From assembly GCA_964393975.1 (NCBI GenBank), contig CAYMVO010000001.1:85901-149900 (forward strand): a DNA stretch of 64,000 bases, read 5' to 3'. Each line of letters starts with the position of its first letter. The first letter of the stretch is position 1. The DNA comes from CALVNN01 sp964393975 (GTDB lineage: Bacteria; Bacillota; Clostridia; Christensenellales; UBA1242). Below the pieces are notes generated by a model that saw only the letters and a list, made by a program, of their open reading frames with translations, was not told the DNA's origin and did not search any database. Positions 35,714-45,630 of this stretch are shown here, in pieces. Both the position numbers and the translations under genes were made by a program.

Positions 35714-36191
35714 AAAACACCACATCCTCCCTAGAAATATTAATATAAGCACTGACAATATCCACTAGAGTTTGATACTTATCTATATGCGAAGCACTTT
35801 CATCTATGACTAAATTTTCCAAATAAATATTGACCTTTTGGATATTAAAATCTAATTCGCTTATATCTGACATAATTTGAACATTTACTCCTTTAATCCC
35901 CATTTTTTCAGCTGTCTCGATTATACTTTTAACTAATCTATCCATCCGCATATTATTTATATTACTTATGTACTCCTCATTGATTGTTATATTTGGATTT
36001 TCTAAGAAATCACTAAAACTTTTTGATTCTTTTATTTTTGCAAGAGGAGATATAATTATTAATATTATAATAAAGGCAAAAATCGCTTTAACATACTTGT
36101 TAGTTTTACCATCAGGGAGTAACACATCTACTAAAACGCTTAAAAACACCACCCCTAGCACACTTAAAAGCCAACTATAAAACGAACTCAT
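35706..36191 (-). CDS. spoIIIAF: Stage III sporulation protein AF
   Basis: Membrane component of the SpoIIIA channel, 161 residues. Two N-terminal helices (about 3-22 and 32-50, with the family motif LLPDGKTNKYVKAIFAFIII between them) precede a soluble ring-building-like domain (about 75-161). The ATG giving MSSFYSW is chosen since AGGAGG lies 5 bases ahead. Position in the operon matches the standard order. Confidence 0.93.
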   Translation of the reverse strand: MSSFYSWLLSVLGVVFLSVLVDVLLPDGKTNKYVKAIFAFIIILIIISPLAKIKESKSFSDFLENPNITINEEYISNINNMRMDRLVKSIIETAEKMGIKGVNVQIMSDISELDFNIQKVNIYLENLVIDESASHIDKYQTLVDIVSAYINISREDVVFYE

Positions 36192-36200
36192 CCCCACCTC

Positions 36201-37379
36201 CTAAAACACATTACAAGTCACCATTACTAATCCCACTGTCAAAAAGTACATAAACGCCACCCCTAAAATACAAGCGACCAACATTGTCAACGCCTTACTC
36301 ACACTAAAAAGGAATGAAGATATACGACTATCTGCTATGGGCTCTAAAATCGCAGAGATAAGTTTAAAGCCAAAAATAAGTACGGCTATCTTTATAATAG
36401 GTGCGAGTATAGTTATTATCATAAAAAACAAACCAGTCGCCCCAACTGCGTTTTTGATAAGCATACTACTACCAAGTATCAAATCAAACCCGTCGGATAA
36501 ATACCCACCCATTATAGGAACATAACTTTTTACAGTGTATTTAGCCATCCTTATACTTACACCATCAAAAGTGCTCGCGACTATCCCCTGAATAGTTAAA
36601 AACGCAAAGAACACGGTAAACACTATGCCAATAATCCATTTGAAAGCACTAGAAAAGAAAGATGTAAATTTATCTAGTTTTATAGTACTACTAATATTTT
36701 GAACTGCTGTAAACACAAATGTCAAACTAAATAATGGAACTATAATACTATTAAACACTTGAACAATACCATTACTAAGGAGGACTATCGCAGGCTGAAA
36801 AACTGACACGCTAACCGTCCCACCTAAAGCAGTCATTAAAGTTAGAAGTATGGGAAATATGACTTCCATTTGTGTCTTCATACTAGATAATACTTCAGTA
36901 GTTAGTCCTATTACTTGTATCACACAGTTAGATACTACTACAATAACCACACCAAAACACACAAAATGAACTACATCACTGACAGATTTTGAACCAAAAC
37001 TTGACTTGAGCCCAGATATAAAGCTACTTAATATCACAATAGCTACAATTGTGCATAGGATTGGTACAAACGATAAAATATCCTCTAATAACACACTTAA
37101 AAAAGCAGAAATGATATCATTGTATCCGTCTTTAAAATCGCCACTCAAAACAGATTTTAGTTTGTCCAAAAATGAACTAGAACCAAATAAACCACTTTCA
37201 CTAGAATTGAAATTCTTTAAAATTTTGTCTAACTTTGAAAAATCAAAATCACTTATCTGTTCATTTAACACCTCGTTAAAATCTTCACTTACAGAAGATT
37301 CAATAGCAAAGACATTAAAATTTTGAATAGGCACAAACAACACAAACACCAAAAGTAAAATAAATATTATTTTTTTCAT
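36201..37379 (-). CDS. spoIIIAE: Stage III sporulation protein AE
   Basis: Large polytopic permease-like subunit of the SpoIIIA channel, 392 residues. A cleavable-looking signal (about 1-24), an extracytoplasmic segment with repeated FSKLD-type residues to about 85, then eight or so hydrophobic helices. Family motifs include SVSVFQPAIVLLSNG, YTVKSYVPIMGGYLSDGFDLILGSS (cited in part) and FGFKLISAILEPIADSR. Its ATG overlaps the spoIIIAD stop by 4 bases. Confidence 0.96.
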   Translation of the reverse strand: MKKIIFILLLVFVLFVPIQNFNVFAIESSVSEDFNEVLNEQISDFDFSKLDKILKNFNSSESGLFGSSSFLDKLKSVLSGDFKDGYNDIISAFLSVLLEDILSFVPILCTIVAIVILSSFISGLKSSFGSKSVSDVVHFVCFGVVIVVVSNCVIQVIGLTTEVLSSMKTQMEVIFPILLTLMTALGGTVSVSVFQPAIVLLSNGIVQVFNSIIVPLFSLTFVFTAVQNISSTIKLDKFTSFFSSAFKWIIGIVFTVFFAFLTIQGIVASTFDGVSIRMAKYTVKSYVPIMGGYLSDGFDLILGSSMLIKNAVGATGLFFMIITILAPIIKIAVLIFGFKLISAILEPIADSRISSFLFSVSKALTMLVACILGVAFMYFLTVGLVMVTCNVF

Positions 37380-37765
37380 ACCATTAAACCATAAACTATT
37401 TCCAGTAGATTATTTATAATAGGTAGAGCCATTATCATAATAACGACTTTACCCGCAAGCATTATTTTATCAGCAATACTATTCACTCCAGCATCCTGAC
37501 ATAAATTTGCACTAAATTCAGTTAAATACCCTACCCCAATAATCTTTAAAACAACCAAAAACAAGTCTTTGTCTATACCAGTTTTACTAGCCATTGTGTC
37601 AAAAATAGTTAACACTCCACCTATCATATTCACGATATAAATCACGATAATTATAGAACCACATAGCCCAACAAAAACAGCGAGTTCTGGTTTTAATTGT
37701 TTTATTATCAGAACAGCAATAGTTGTGATTATTGCTACCCCAATAATTTTCACTAAGATTTCCAT
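37376..37765 (-). CDS. spoIIIAD: Stage III sporulation protein AD
   Basis: Small membrane protein of the SpoIIIA complex, 129 residues, with three or four hydrophobic helices and the family motif LKIIGVGYLTEFSANLCQDAG (only its GYLTEF and CQDAG are diagnostic) around 75-95. The start ATG (MEILVK) is preferred over a GTG two codons upstream because the GTG overlaps AGG of the Shine-Dalgarno. It follows spoIIIAC almost directly. Confidence 0.95.
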   Translation of the reverse strand: MEILVKIIGVAIITTIAVLIIKQLKPELAVFVGLCGSIIIVIYIVNMIGGVLTIFDTMASKTGIDKDLFLVVLKIIGVGYLTEFSANLCQDAGVNSIADKIMLAGKVVIMIMALPIINNLLEIVYGLMV

Positions 37766-37771
37766 ACACAC

Positions 37772-37969
37772 CTAATATAGATTAAATAAGGTTTTTACAC
37801 TACCAAACAACTCGCTCACCAAATCTAATACCATTAATAATACTATAGCAACACCTGTTAATGTAGTAAACGTTGTGAATTCTTCTTTCCCTGTATACTT
37901 CAATACTTGATTAACAACCGCAATTAAAATGCCAATTCCCGCTATTTTCAAAATCAATTCTATCCCCAT
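37772..37969 (-). CDS. spoIIIAC: Stage III sporulation protein AC
   Basis: Two-helix membrane protein of 65 residues, with LILKIAGIGILIAVVNQVLK and a second helix around 37-57 joined by the conserved TGKEEF. Length and spacing are those of SpoIIIAC. GGAGG lies before the ATG. Confidence 0.96.
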   Translation of the reverse strand: MGIELILKIAGIGILIAVVNQVLKYTGKEEFTTFTTLTGVAIVLLMVLDLVSELFGSVKTLFNLY

Positions 37970-37988
37970 TACAACCTCCTTAATTTAC

Positions 37989-38480
37989 CTACACAATAAT
38001 CAAAACAATCATTAGACCACAAACAATAGATAATTTCACACTCATAGGTCCAAATTTTTTTTGTTTTTCCAAAGCGCTATCATAAAACGATTTCACCTCA
38101 CTTAAAGCACTAGAAATATTAGAACACTCCCCAGCACTATGAAAACGTCCTATTGATGTAAATAACCTTATAAGCGTAACTTTTTCTTCAACTTTTAAAA
38201 AATTTAAATCAAAATCAAAAGTAGCACCGTCACCAAGGCAACCAAGATACTTTTCAAATGAACTTAAAAAATCTATAAAATTTACATCAAGTGATTGTTT
38301 TTTATATTCAACCACTATTTGCCGTAATTTAGATTTTTGAAACTGAACTTGTATTTTTAAATACTCTAAAAACTTATTAAGTTCATTAAAAAAGTTCTTT
38401 CTTTTAACATAGTGATTATTAATAGATACCCCAACAAATAGAGCCCCCATAGTCACTATAACTAAAAATATAGTCTTCAA
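37989..38480 (-). CDS. spoIIIAB: Stage III sporulation protein AB
   Basis: GspF-like membrane protein of the SpoIIIA channel, 163 residues: an N-terminal helix (about 4-22), a helical cytosolic domain with LNKFLEYLKIQVQF and a C-terminal helix (about 145-163). It uses a TTG start with AGGAG 8 bases upstream. It lies 5 bases after spoIIIAA. Confidence 0.92.
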   Translation of the reverse strand: MKTIFLVIVTMGALFVGVSINNHYVKRKNFFNELNKFLEYLKIQVQFQKSKLRQIVVEYKKQSLDVNFIDFLSSFEKYLGCLGDGATFDFDLNFLKVEEKVTLIRLFTSIGRFHSAGECSNISSALSEVKSFYDSALEKQKKFGPMSVKLSIVCGLMIVLIIV

Positions 38481-38485
38481 TATTT

Positions 38486-39409
38486 TTACTCCTTAAATAA
38501 TAGATTAAAATTAGCATCGTACACACCTTCAATGGTTCCTAAACCATTACGATTTGATAGCACAATATATCTATCAAACATTTTTTCCTTTATTACCCTT
38601 TCAAAATTTGGTTTTTTCCTTAATGATGTTATATTTTCACTATGTGCTGTCGCAACAACGCTAACACCACAAGCAGTTGCATACTCTATAGAGGATATAT
38701 CAGATTCAGTGGCTAGTTCGTCAGTAAATATAATATTTGGATTCATAGACCTTATCCCTACTTCAAAACCGTATTTTTTCTTTACACCACTCATCACATC
38801 AACAAAATTACCTAAATTAAACTGACATTTCCCCTCAGTCATACCAGCAATCTCGTATCGCTCATCCAAAACTAAACAATTTAAAGCATAATCATTCTCA
38901 TAAATTTGATAGATTAAATCTCTTAAAAAAGTTGTCTTACCAACTCCAGGTGGCGATATAATAAGTGTATTTAAAAATGTATCGTCTAACAAAAATGGAA
39001 AAGTCCTTTTGCTACAATCTTTTACAAAGTGTGGAATACGTATATTTAGAGAACATATATTACGAATAGTTGTGACCTTTTCTAAAATCTCATCATAAGC
39101 GACCTCACCCACTATACCCACTCTATAGCCACCTTTAACGGTGATAAACCCTTCTCTTAGTTGATCATTTATAGAATAAACTGAAGCCTCTGTTAAGGTA
39201 TAGACAATATTTTTAATATCTTCCTCATTCAATATTATAGCATCACTTACTTTACTAGTAATACCATACTCAGCTAGATAATACATTTTACCTTTCACAT
39301 TTACAATAATAGGTTTATCCACTCTAAGCCTTATTTCATTTACCGAATCTAATAACAATTTTGTCTTAAACACTTCTTTTATTTTTTTAGGTAAAATTGT
39401 TAGCAACAT
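38486..39409 (-). CDS. spoIIIAA: Stage III sporulation protein AA (ATPase)
   Basis: Mother-cell cytosolic ATPase of the SpoIIIA channel, related to secretion ATPases. The 307 residues have GGYRVGIVGEV (about 105-115), Walker A ISPPGVGKTTFLRDL (about 150-164), Walker B NIIFTDELATESDI and VVATAHSENITSL. I use the ATG giving MLLTILPKK, with AGGAG 5 bases upstream; a GTG six codons earlier contains that site. First gene of the operon. Sigma-E control is expected from the family, but the visible match to a sigma-E promoter is weak. Confidence 0.95.
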   Translation of the reverse strand: MLLTILPKKIKEVFKTKLLLDSVNEIRLRVDKPIIVNVKGKMYYLAEYGITSKVSDAIILNEEDIKNIVYTLTEASVYSINDQLREGFITVKGGYRVGIVGEVAYDEILEKVTTIRNICSLNIRIPHFVKDCSKRTFPFLLDDTFLNTLIISPPGVGKTTFLRDLIYQIYENDYALNCLVLDERYEIAGMTEGKCQFNLGNFVDVMSGVKKKYGFEVGIRSMNPNIIFTDELATESDISSIEYATACGVSVVATAHSENITSLRKKPNFERVIKEKMFDRYIVLSNRNGLGTIEGVYDANFNLLFKE

Positions 39410-39465
39410 ACAAACTCCTTTTTTCACTACAATATTAAAATGAAAAAATGATTATACTAAAGCGC

Positions 39466-39505
39466 AAAAAAAAAGCACGATTAACCATAATAATCGTACT
39501 TTTAA
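39466..39505 (-). terminator. Terminator after efp
   Basis: Minus-strand AAAAGTACGATTA pairs with TAATCGTGCTTTT, followed by a long T-run. It separates efp from the spoIIIA operon. Confidence 0.92.
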
Positions 39506-39521
39506 GACAAATTTATCAAAT

Positions 39522-40079
39522 TTACACGCGCTCCATATATGAACCATCTCTAGTGTCAATTCTAACCTTGTCACCTTGATTCACAAACAAAGGGACTTGC
39601 ACTACATAACCAGTCTCAAGCTTTGCTTGCTTCATAGCAGTCTTAGACGTATCACCAGCAACAGCAGGCTCACAATCAACAATTTCTAGTTCGACAAAAT
39701 TTGGTGGCTCAACAGAAAACGCTTTACCCTTATAAAATTGAATAAGTGCTACCATATTCTCGGTAATAAAGTTTAAAGCATCTTCACATTCTTCTTTATT
39801 CAAACAAATTTGTTCAAACGTCTCAGTATCCATAAAATAATATAAATCATTTTCATTATATAGATATTGCATATCTTTTCTCTCAATACGAGCAATAGGA
39901 TACTTATCAGAAGGGTTAAACGTACGCTCCAAAGTCTGACCAGTAACAATATTTTTTAGTTTAGTCCTAACAAAAGCGGCACCCTTACCAGGTTTTACAT
40001 GTTGAAATTCTACGACAGTATAAACTGTACCATCCATATCAAACGTCACACCTTTTCTAAAATCTCCAGCTACAATCAT
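39522..40079 (-). CDS. efp: Elongation factor P
   Basis: Translation factor that relieves stalling at polyproline. The 185 residues form the usual three beta domains. The N-terminal loop is [13 protein letters not shown], with the tip lysine that may be modified. The C-terminal signature [25 protein letters not shown] is recognisable from GDKVRIDTR alone. The start [10 protein letters not shown] is chosen since GGAGG lies 5 bases ahead; a 23-residue upstream extension is unsupported. It precedes spoIIIAA as in most Clostridia. Confidence 0.97.
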   Translation of the reverse strand: MIVAGDFRKGVTFDMDGTVYTVVEFQHVKPGKGAAFVRTKLKNIVTGQTLERTFNPSDKYPIARIERKDMQYLYNENDLYYFMDTETFEQICLNKEECEDALNFITENMVALIQFYKGKAFSVEPPNFVELEIVDCEPAVAGDTSKTAMKQAKLETGYVVQVPLFVNQGDKVRIDTRDGSYMERV

Positions 40080-40188
40080 ATTATCCTCCAAAAAATTTAT
40101 CATCCACTCACATAAAAGCGGAAAGTCTCCAATCTGTAACAACATCAAATTGCCACTTAGATTATAACTTATTATAACATATATTTTA

Positions 40189-41043
40189 CTATTTTAAAAG
40201 CACTTTTTGAAATATTTGTTTCATTTTTAGCGCATCTTGCGCCATTACTGAATTTGACTCACAAATAATTACGGGTTCCAAACTTTTTTCCACTAAAACC
40301 TCCGCTAAAGGCTCAAATTCAGGTCCGTACTTTGTATCTTCAAAAGTTAGATGCTTTACCTCACCCTTATCTGAATACATAATCTTACTGAAATGTATAT
40401 GTATCTTTTTTGTTCGCTCTATTCCAAGTTTTTCAATACATAAATCAATTATTTTTTGATAATCATCCTTTGTTTTTAGAGTTCCACCGCCATAAGCGTT
40501 GATATGTCCAAAATCAAAAGTTGGCAAGAAAATATCATCTATCGTACAAAAATCAATAACTTCTTCATAGGTACCCACCTGAGAATGTTTTCCCATAGTC
40601 TCAAGGCAAATGTAACAATCATCAAAACCACTTTGTTTGACTAATTCCGCTAAAATCTTTAATCTTTGCTTTGTTAGTGATACTGCATCTGCTCTATCCA
40701 TTTTACCTAACGAGCCAGGATGCACAACTACTCTATTACCACCCAAATTTTTAACTAAGTTTAATGAATTAATCACATATAAATACGATTTTTCCACCAT
40801 ATCTTCATTAGGATTAGCAAAATTTATATAGTATGGAGCGTGAACACTCATTTCAATGTCGTATTTTTTTGCTTGTTCAGCTATTATGCGTGCTTTTTCA
40901 ATACCCATATTCACACCTCTACCGCAACTATATTCAAACGCATCTAAGCCAAATTCGCGTACCCATTTTGGTGCGTCCTCAGTCCTTGAAAATCCTGCCT
41001 CGTGGAATAAAATATCATTACCTGCTGGTCCAAACCTAATCAT
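40189..41043 (-). CDS. Endonuclease IV-like TIM-barrel protein
   Basis: AP-endonuclease family 2 (xylose isomerase-like TIM barrel), 284 residues. Probable metal ligands occur in [15 protein letters not shown] (about 71-85), [11 protein letters not shown] (about 110), [20 protein letters not shown] (about 180) and KIHIHFSKI (about 222), the order seen in Nfo. It lacks part of the classic Nfo sequence, so it may be a divergent relative rather than the main AP endonuclease. It overlaps truB by 8 bases and occupies the place where ribF commonly follows truB. Confidence 0.85.
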   Translation of the reverse strand: MIRFGPAGNDILFHEAGFSRTEDAPKWVREFGLDAFEYSCGRGVNMGIEKARIIAEQAKKYDIEMSVHAPYYINFANPNEDMVEKSYLYVINSLNLVKNLGGNRVVVHPGSLGKMDRADAVSLTKQRLKILAELVKQSGFDDCYICLETMGKHSQVGTYEEVIDFCTIDDIFLPTFDFGHINAYGGGTLKTKDDYQKIIDLCIEKLGIERTKKIHIHFSKIMYSDKGEVKHLTFEDTKYGPEFEPLAEVLVEKSLEPVIICESNSVMAQDALKMKQIFQKVLLK

Positions 41044-41896
41044 TTAAATACACCTCCATACTTAAAACACCATCACTCACTCTACCTATAGCAAGCAAAT
41101 TTTGTTCGCTATCCAAAATCTTATACAATCCTTCCGCGTTATCCACCTTTAATTTTATACCGTTGCAAAACTTTTTGCTATTCACTTTATCGAGCAAAAT
41201 GATTGGCAAATCTATAACATCAATTAATGGAATAACCACTTTTGTTAAGTCAGTCAACTCATCAATCTCTTTGAGGCTGATAGCGTCAAAAATCTCAAAC
41301 ATCCCCGCCTTTGTCCTTATGAGTAAAGGCATATAGGCAACGGTATTTAAAGTCCTCGCCAAATCACGACAAAGGCTACGAATATATGTCCCACTACTGC
41401 ACTCTATCTCAAATAAAAAATCGCTAGCATTGAATTGTTTTATCAGTTCAAATCTATAAACAACAACATCTTTAATTTTAGTCTCAAACTCAACATTGTT
41501 TCTAGCGAGTTCGTATGCCCTTTTACCATTTATTTTATTTGCACTATAAAGCGGTGGCGTTTGTTTAATTTCACCGACAAAATCAACCAAAGCATTTTGT
41601 ACTTCATCTATTTTTGGTAAATAATTGTCTTGATTTTTGAGTTCGCCTTCACTATCCAAGGTATCGGTCTCAGCACCAAACCTAAATATCGCTCTATAAA
41701 CTTTAATCTTATCTTGAAAAAAATTAAATAATTTTGTCGCCTTCCCCACAGCAATTGGCAAAACGCCTGTTGCTTTCGGATCAAGAGTGCCATAGTGTCC
41801 TATCTTATATTGTTTGTTGAGTTTGTATTTTATACGACTTACGACTTGTTGCGAACTAATATTATCTGGTTTATTAACTATTATAATGCCATTCAT
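41036..41896 (-). CDS. truB: tRNA pseudouridine(55) synthase
   Basis: Makes pseudouridine 55 in the T-loop of tRNAs. The 286 residues contain NGIIIVNKPDNISSQQVV, the catalytic block KIGHYGTLDPKATGVLPIAVGKATK (Asp in TLDP, about residue 40) and SSGTYIRSLCRDLA (about 170). The C-terminal PUA-like part is short. It overlaps nrnA by 4 bases, continuing the rimP-to-truB operon. Confidence 0.96.
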   Translation of the reverse strand: MNGIIIVNKPDNISSQQVVSRIKYKLNKQYKIGHYGTLDPKATGVLPIAVGKATKLFNFFQDKIKVYRAIFRFGAETDTLDSEGELKNQDNYLPKIDEVQNALVDFVGEIKQTPPLYSANKINGKRAYELARNNVEFETKIKDVVVYRFELIKQFNASDFLFEIECSSGTYIRSLCRDLARTLNTVAYMPLLIRTKAGMFEIFDAISLKEIDELTDLTKVVIPLIDVIDLPIILLDKVNSKKFCNGIKLKVDNAEGLYKILDSEQNLLAIGRVSDGVLSMEVYLND

Positions 41897-42825
41897 AAAG
41901 ACTTTACTACCTGTTTAAATTTCTTAATAGCCTTATCCGAACGACCAAAAATTCTACAACCAGAGGCTTTTTTATGCCCACCACCACCAAACGCACTCGC
42001 TATTTTACAAGCATCCACAACCCCTTTTGAACGTATAGAAACCTGAAATTTGTTCGGTTCGTATTCACAAAGGCAAACGGCAACTTCTACCTTATCAATA
42101 TTTACGGCAAAGTTTACAAATCCAAAAACATCAAGACTTGAAGTGTTGGTTTGCTCAAAATCTTTTAGCGTTATAACCATACTCGCAAAATCACCTTCCA
42201 CACATAAAGAACCTAGTGCCAACTGCAATAATTTCACTTGATTAAACGACCTTTTCCTAAGCAAGTTATACAAAATATTATCAAAATCGATATCATAACC
42301 GATTAGCTCCGCAACAATATTGAAAACTTTAGGACTCAATTCACCATAACTAAGACCACCCGTATCACCAATAATGCCTGCATATATCGCAGTGGCGATA
42401 TTTTTATCTATTTTCACCTCAAAATCATTAAACATCTCAAATATATTTATTGTATTACTAACCTCAGACGTCACATAGTTAATCTTAGCAAAATTTGTGT
42501 TTGTAGAGTGGTGATCAATATTTATAGTGTTGTTGTGTTCCCTAAAAACTCTAGAAAATTTACCAATTCGCAAGACATCCGCACAATCTACAGCGACCAA
42601 CAAATCATAATCACCATTTAATTCCTTTTTAAACTCTCCGCCTATAACGCTAAAATTACTATGAATATCATCATCACAAAAAAAGTCTACGCTTTTATTT
42701 ATGTTTTGCAAATACCCACCCAAAGCAACAGCACTTCCTATACAATCCGCGTCGGGATTTATATGCACAAAAATTGCTATTTTATTAGCCTTATTTAACG
42801 CTTCATAAATTTGTGTAAACTTCAT
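41893..42825 (-). CDS. nrnA: DHH family nanoRNase/pAp phosphatase
   Basis: Bifunctional oligoribonuclease and 3'-phosphoadenosine 5'-phosphate phosphatase of the NrnA group. The 310 residues show IFVHINPDADCIGSAVAL, LVAVDCADVLR, the DHH motif INIDHHSTNTNFAKINY, GDTGGLSYGE and the DHHA1 end AFGGGGHKKASGCRI. It lies between rbfA and truB, the standard place in Firmicutes. Confidence 0.95.
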   Translation of the reverse strand: MKFTQIYEALNKANKIAIFVHINPDADCIGSAVALGGYLQNINKSVDFFCDDDIHSNFSVIGGEFKKELNGDYDLLVAVDCADVLRIGKFSRVFREHNNTINIDHHSTNTNFAKINYVTSEVSNTINIFEMFNDFEVKIDKNIATAIYAGIIGDTGGLSYGELSPKVFNIVAELIGYDIDFDNILYNLLRKRSFNQVKLLQLALGSLCVEGDFASMVITLKDFEQTNTSSLDVFGFVNFAVNIDKVEVAVCLCEYEPNKFQVSIRSKGVVDACKIASAFGGGGHKKASGCRIFGRSDKAIKKFKQVVKSL

Positions 42826-42831
42826 AATATA

Positions 42832-43185
42832 TTAATCCTCATCAGTTTTAATTTGAGACAATAAATCTTCTATCTCTTGTGTGTATTCAGTTGACTTATC
42901 TAGTTTGAAATTAATTATAGGTGTATTTCTTAATTGCACCCTTGAGGCTACTTGTTTACGAACAAAGCCCTCACAATCTTTTAATGCTTTAAAAGTAGTT
43001 TGCTTAACTTCATTTTCCGCTAAAATACTGATATACACATCAGATTTGTATAAATCATTATCCGTATCAACACTAATCACACTAACCATACCTTTCACCC
43101 TAGGATCTTTGATAGTATAATTTATAATATCGCTTATCTCGTGTCTCAATTCAGCATTTATTCTCTCTAATCTTTGTTTTAACAT
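42832..43185 (-). CDS. rbfA: 30S ribosome-binding factor
   Basis: KH-fold assembly factor of the 30S subunit, 117 residues. It has RLERINAELRHEISDIINYTIKDPR (the ELRHEIS and DPRV parts are diagnostic), VYISIL and a C-terminal LRNTPIINFKLDKSTEY. Its start codon overlaps the last base of the infB stop. Confidence 0.96.
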   Translation of the reverse strand: MLKQRLERINAELRHEISDIINYTIKDPRVKGMVSVISVDTDNDLYKSDVYISILAENEVKQTTFKALKDCEGFVRKQVASRVQLRNTPIINFKLDKSTEYTQEIEDLLSQIKTDED

Positions 43186-45626
43186 TAGTCAGCAATCTCC
43201 TCATCTTCAAACGCTTCTATAATATCGCCTTCCTTGTAAACGGCATCTTTGAGCTTGATACCACACTCAAACCCCTCTTTTACCTCTCTAACATCATCTT
43301 TGAAAATTTTAATGCTTTCAACTACGGTCTCAGAAATCACTTCTCCATCTCTCACAATTGTAGCAATAGCATTTCTTTTGATTACGCCATTTTTAATATA
43401 ACAACCAGCAACCAATCCAGCGCCTGTAATCTTATACACCATACGAACCTCAGCAGTACCAAGAGCATTTCTCTTATACTTAGGTTTTTGCAAACCTTTA
43501 ATTTTATGTGTTATATCATCCAAAGCCTCGTAGATAATCTTGTAACTCTTAATTTCTACATCTGATTTTTCAGCTAATTTTTCCAACTTACCCTCAACTT
43601 TTACATTGAACGCGACAATCATAGCGCTTGATGCTTGAGCAAGAAGTACATCTGTCTCGGTCACCGCACCCACGCCACTATGGATACAATTTACACGTAC
43701 TTCACTATTTGATAATTCAGTAATACTACTCTTGAGTGCTTCAACCGAACCTTGAACATCACCTTTAACTATAATATTTAAATTCTTTAAATCACCGCTA
43801 GACTTCATAAATTCCTCTAACGAAGCTCCACCACTGCTCTTAATTTTTTCTAGTTGCAATTTAGCTTTTCGCTCCTGAATAATTTGCTTACTAAACTTCT
43901 CATCTACAACTTGCACTGAATCACCCGCATTTGGAACATCTTCCATACCTAGCACAGCAACAGCGGTAGAAGGTCCAGCGGAGACAACATTTTTGCCAGT
44001 GTCATCTATCATGGCGCGCACTCTACCTAGCGTTGTACCGCAAACTAATGTATTACCAATCTTAAGTGTGCCGTTTTCAACCAAAACAGTAGCCACTGGT
44101 CCACGACCTCTATCTAGTCTGGCCTCAATAATTGTACCCACTGCAGGTCTCTTAGGATTTGCCTTCAACTCCTCCATATCAGAAACTAGCAAAATCATTT
44201 CCAAAAGTTTATCGACACCTTCGCCAGTCTTTGCACTTACAGGCACCATTACAACATCACCACCCCATTCTTCAGGGATAACGTCATATTCAGATAGTTG
44301 TTGTTTAATTCTCTCTATATTGAATGTTGGCTTATCCATTTTATTTACCGCAACAATCATAGGAACATTTGCTTGTTTAATATGGCTAATAGCTTCAACT
44401 GTTTGAGGCATCACGCCATCATCACCTGCAACGACCAAAACCGCCACATCTGTAACTTTAGCACCTCTTGCACGCATAGCAGTAAAAGCAGCGTGACCAG
44501 GTGTATCTATAAATGTTATCTTCCTACCATCTTTCTCAATAGAATAAGCGCCAATGTGTTGAGTAATTCCGCCAGCCTCAGTAGAAACGACTTTAGATTT
44601 TCTAATAAAATCTAGAAGAGAAGTCTTACCGTGGTCAACATGTCCCATTATCGTCACAATAGGAGGTCTAGGCTCGGCATCCGCATCATTAGCAGTATGC
44701 ACATATTCGTTTAATTGCTCCTCATAGGACTTTTCTAGTTTTAATTCCAAATCTACACCCAACTCACTACTTACTAATGAAGCGGTATCATAGTCAATAC
44801 TGCTATTTATTGTAGCCATATCACCTAAGATAAACAATTGTTTTATAATTTGCACTGCTGGTTTACCTATTTTTTCAGATAAATCTTTCACCGAAATCAT
44901 CTCTGTTGTCATTGTCGCTTTTGTAATAACGCTAACTTGAGGGGTTATATTTTTTTCCTTTTTAGTCTTTAATTTTCTGCTATATACTTGATCACCGCTT
45001 TCATCATCAAAATTCTTTATTCTGATTTGTTTCTTTGGACCATCATTTTCGTTGTTAAAATTTCGCTTATCTTTAATCTTGTTAATCGTTCTATTGTTAG
45101 GCTTGTTTTCAATAATAAACACTGGTTCGCTTATCTTTGGAGCTTTGTCAAAAGGTTTATTTTGATATTGCTTGGTAGAGTTTTTATATTCTTTATTAAA
45201 CTCATTATTTTCTTTATTGAAAGTATTATTTATTTTATTATTCTTATTATCTTTATTAAAGTTGGACTTATTAAAATTATTGTTTGAGTTATTGTCAAAT
45301 CTTTTCTCAAAACGCTTTTGACCTTGATTAAAATCTTTTGACCTATCATTTTGAAAACCTTTATCAGACTTTGACTTTTGAGTAAATTCTTTCTCTATAT
45401 TTTGCTCTTTTACACCCTTTTCTATTTTTAGTTCGCTATCAACGGATTTAGATTCTGGTGATTTAACCATTCCAGCCTCTTTTTTCTTTTTAAAATCACG
45501 CAAAACATTATCAAGTTTTGACTTGATATTATGCAATTCATCATTTAGCCTTAAAATCTTTTTGCCAGACCAAATATCACTAACTTCTTTCAAATTTTCC
45601 AATGCACTTTTATCTTGATTTGCCAT
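43185..45626 (-). CDS. infB: Translation initiation factor IF-2
   Basis: GTPase that places initiator tRNA on the 30S subunit; 813 residues. The N-terminal 220 residues are low complexity, with repeated N, K and F between about 85 and 160. Then the IF2 N domain follows (VKDLSEKIGKPAVQIIKQLF). The G domain has G1 GHVDHGKTSLLD (about 329), G3 DTPGHAAF and G4 NKMDKP. Domains II to IV end near DIIEAFEDEE. It sits between ylxQ (4-base gap) and rbfA (1-base overlap). Confidence 0.97.
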   Translation of the reverse strand: MANQDKSALENLKEVSDIWSGKKILRLNDELHNIKSKLDNVLRDFKKKKEAGMVKSPESKSVDSELKIEKGVKEQNIEKEFTQKSKSDKGFQNDRSKDFNQGQKRFEKRFDNNSNNNFNKSNFNKDNKNNKINNTFNKENNEFNKEYKNSTKQYQNKPFDKAPKISEPVFIIENKPNNRTINKIKDKRNFNNENDGPKKQIRIKNFDDESGDQVYSRKLKTKKEKNITPQVSVITKATMTTEMISVKDLSEKIGKPAVQIIKQLFILGDMATINSSIDYDTASLVSSELGVDLELKLEKSYEEQLNEYVHTANDADAEPRPPIVTIMGHVDHGKTSLLDFIRKSKVVSTEAGGITQHIGAYSIEKDGRKITFIDTPGHAAFTAMRARGAKVTDVAVLVVAGDDGVMPQTVEAISHIKQANVPMIVAVNKMDKPTFNIERIKQQLSEYDVIPEEWGGDVVMVPVSAKTGEGVDKLLEMILLVSDMEELKANPKRPAVGTIIEARLDRGRGPVATVLVENGTLKIGNTLVCGTTLGRVRAMIDDTGKNVVSAGPSTAVAVLGMEDVPNAGDSVQVVDEKFSKQIIQERKAKLQLEKIKSSGGASLEEFMKSSGDLKNLNIIVKGDVQGSVEALKSSITELSNSEVRVNCIHSGVGAVTETDVLLAQASSAMIVAFNVKVEGKLEKLAEKSDVEIKSYKIIYEALDDITHKIKGLQKPKYKRNALGTAEVRMVYKITGAGLVAGCYIKNGVIKRNAIATIVRDGEVISETVVESIKIFKDDVREVKEGFECGIKLKDAVYKEGDIIEAFEDEEIAD

Positions 45627-45630
45627 TTAC

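Noticed and set aside
39410..39465. Sigma-E promoter upstream of spoIIIAA
   Set aside because: ATCATTTTT resembles a -35 but no convincing -10 lies at the right distance.
44988..45287. Plus-strand open frame of alternating I, F and L opposite the IF-2 Asn/Lys tract
   Set aside because: It is the antisense of a low-complexity Asn/Lys region, which always yields such a frame.
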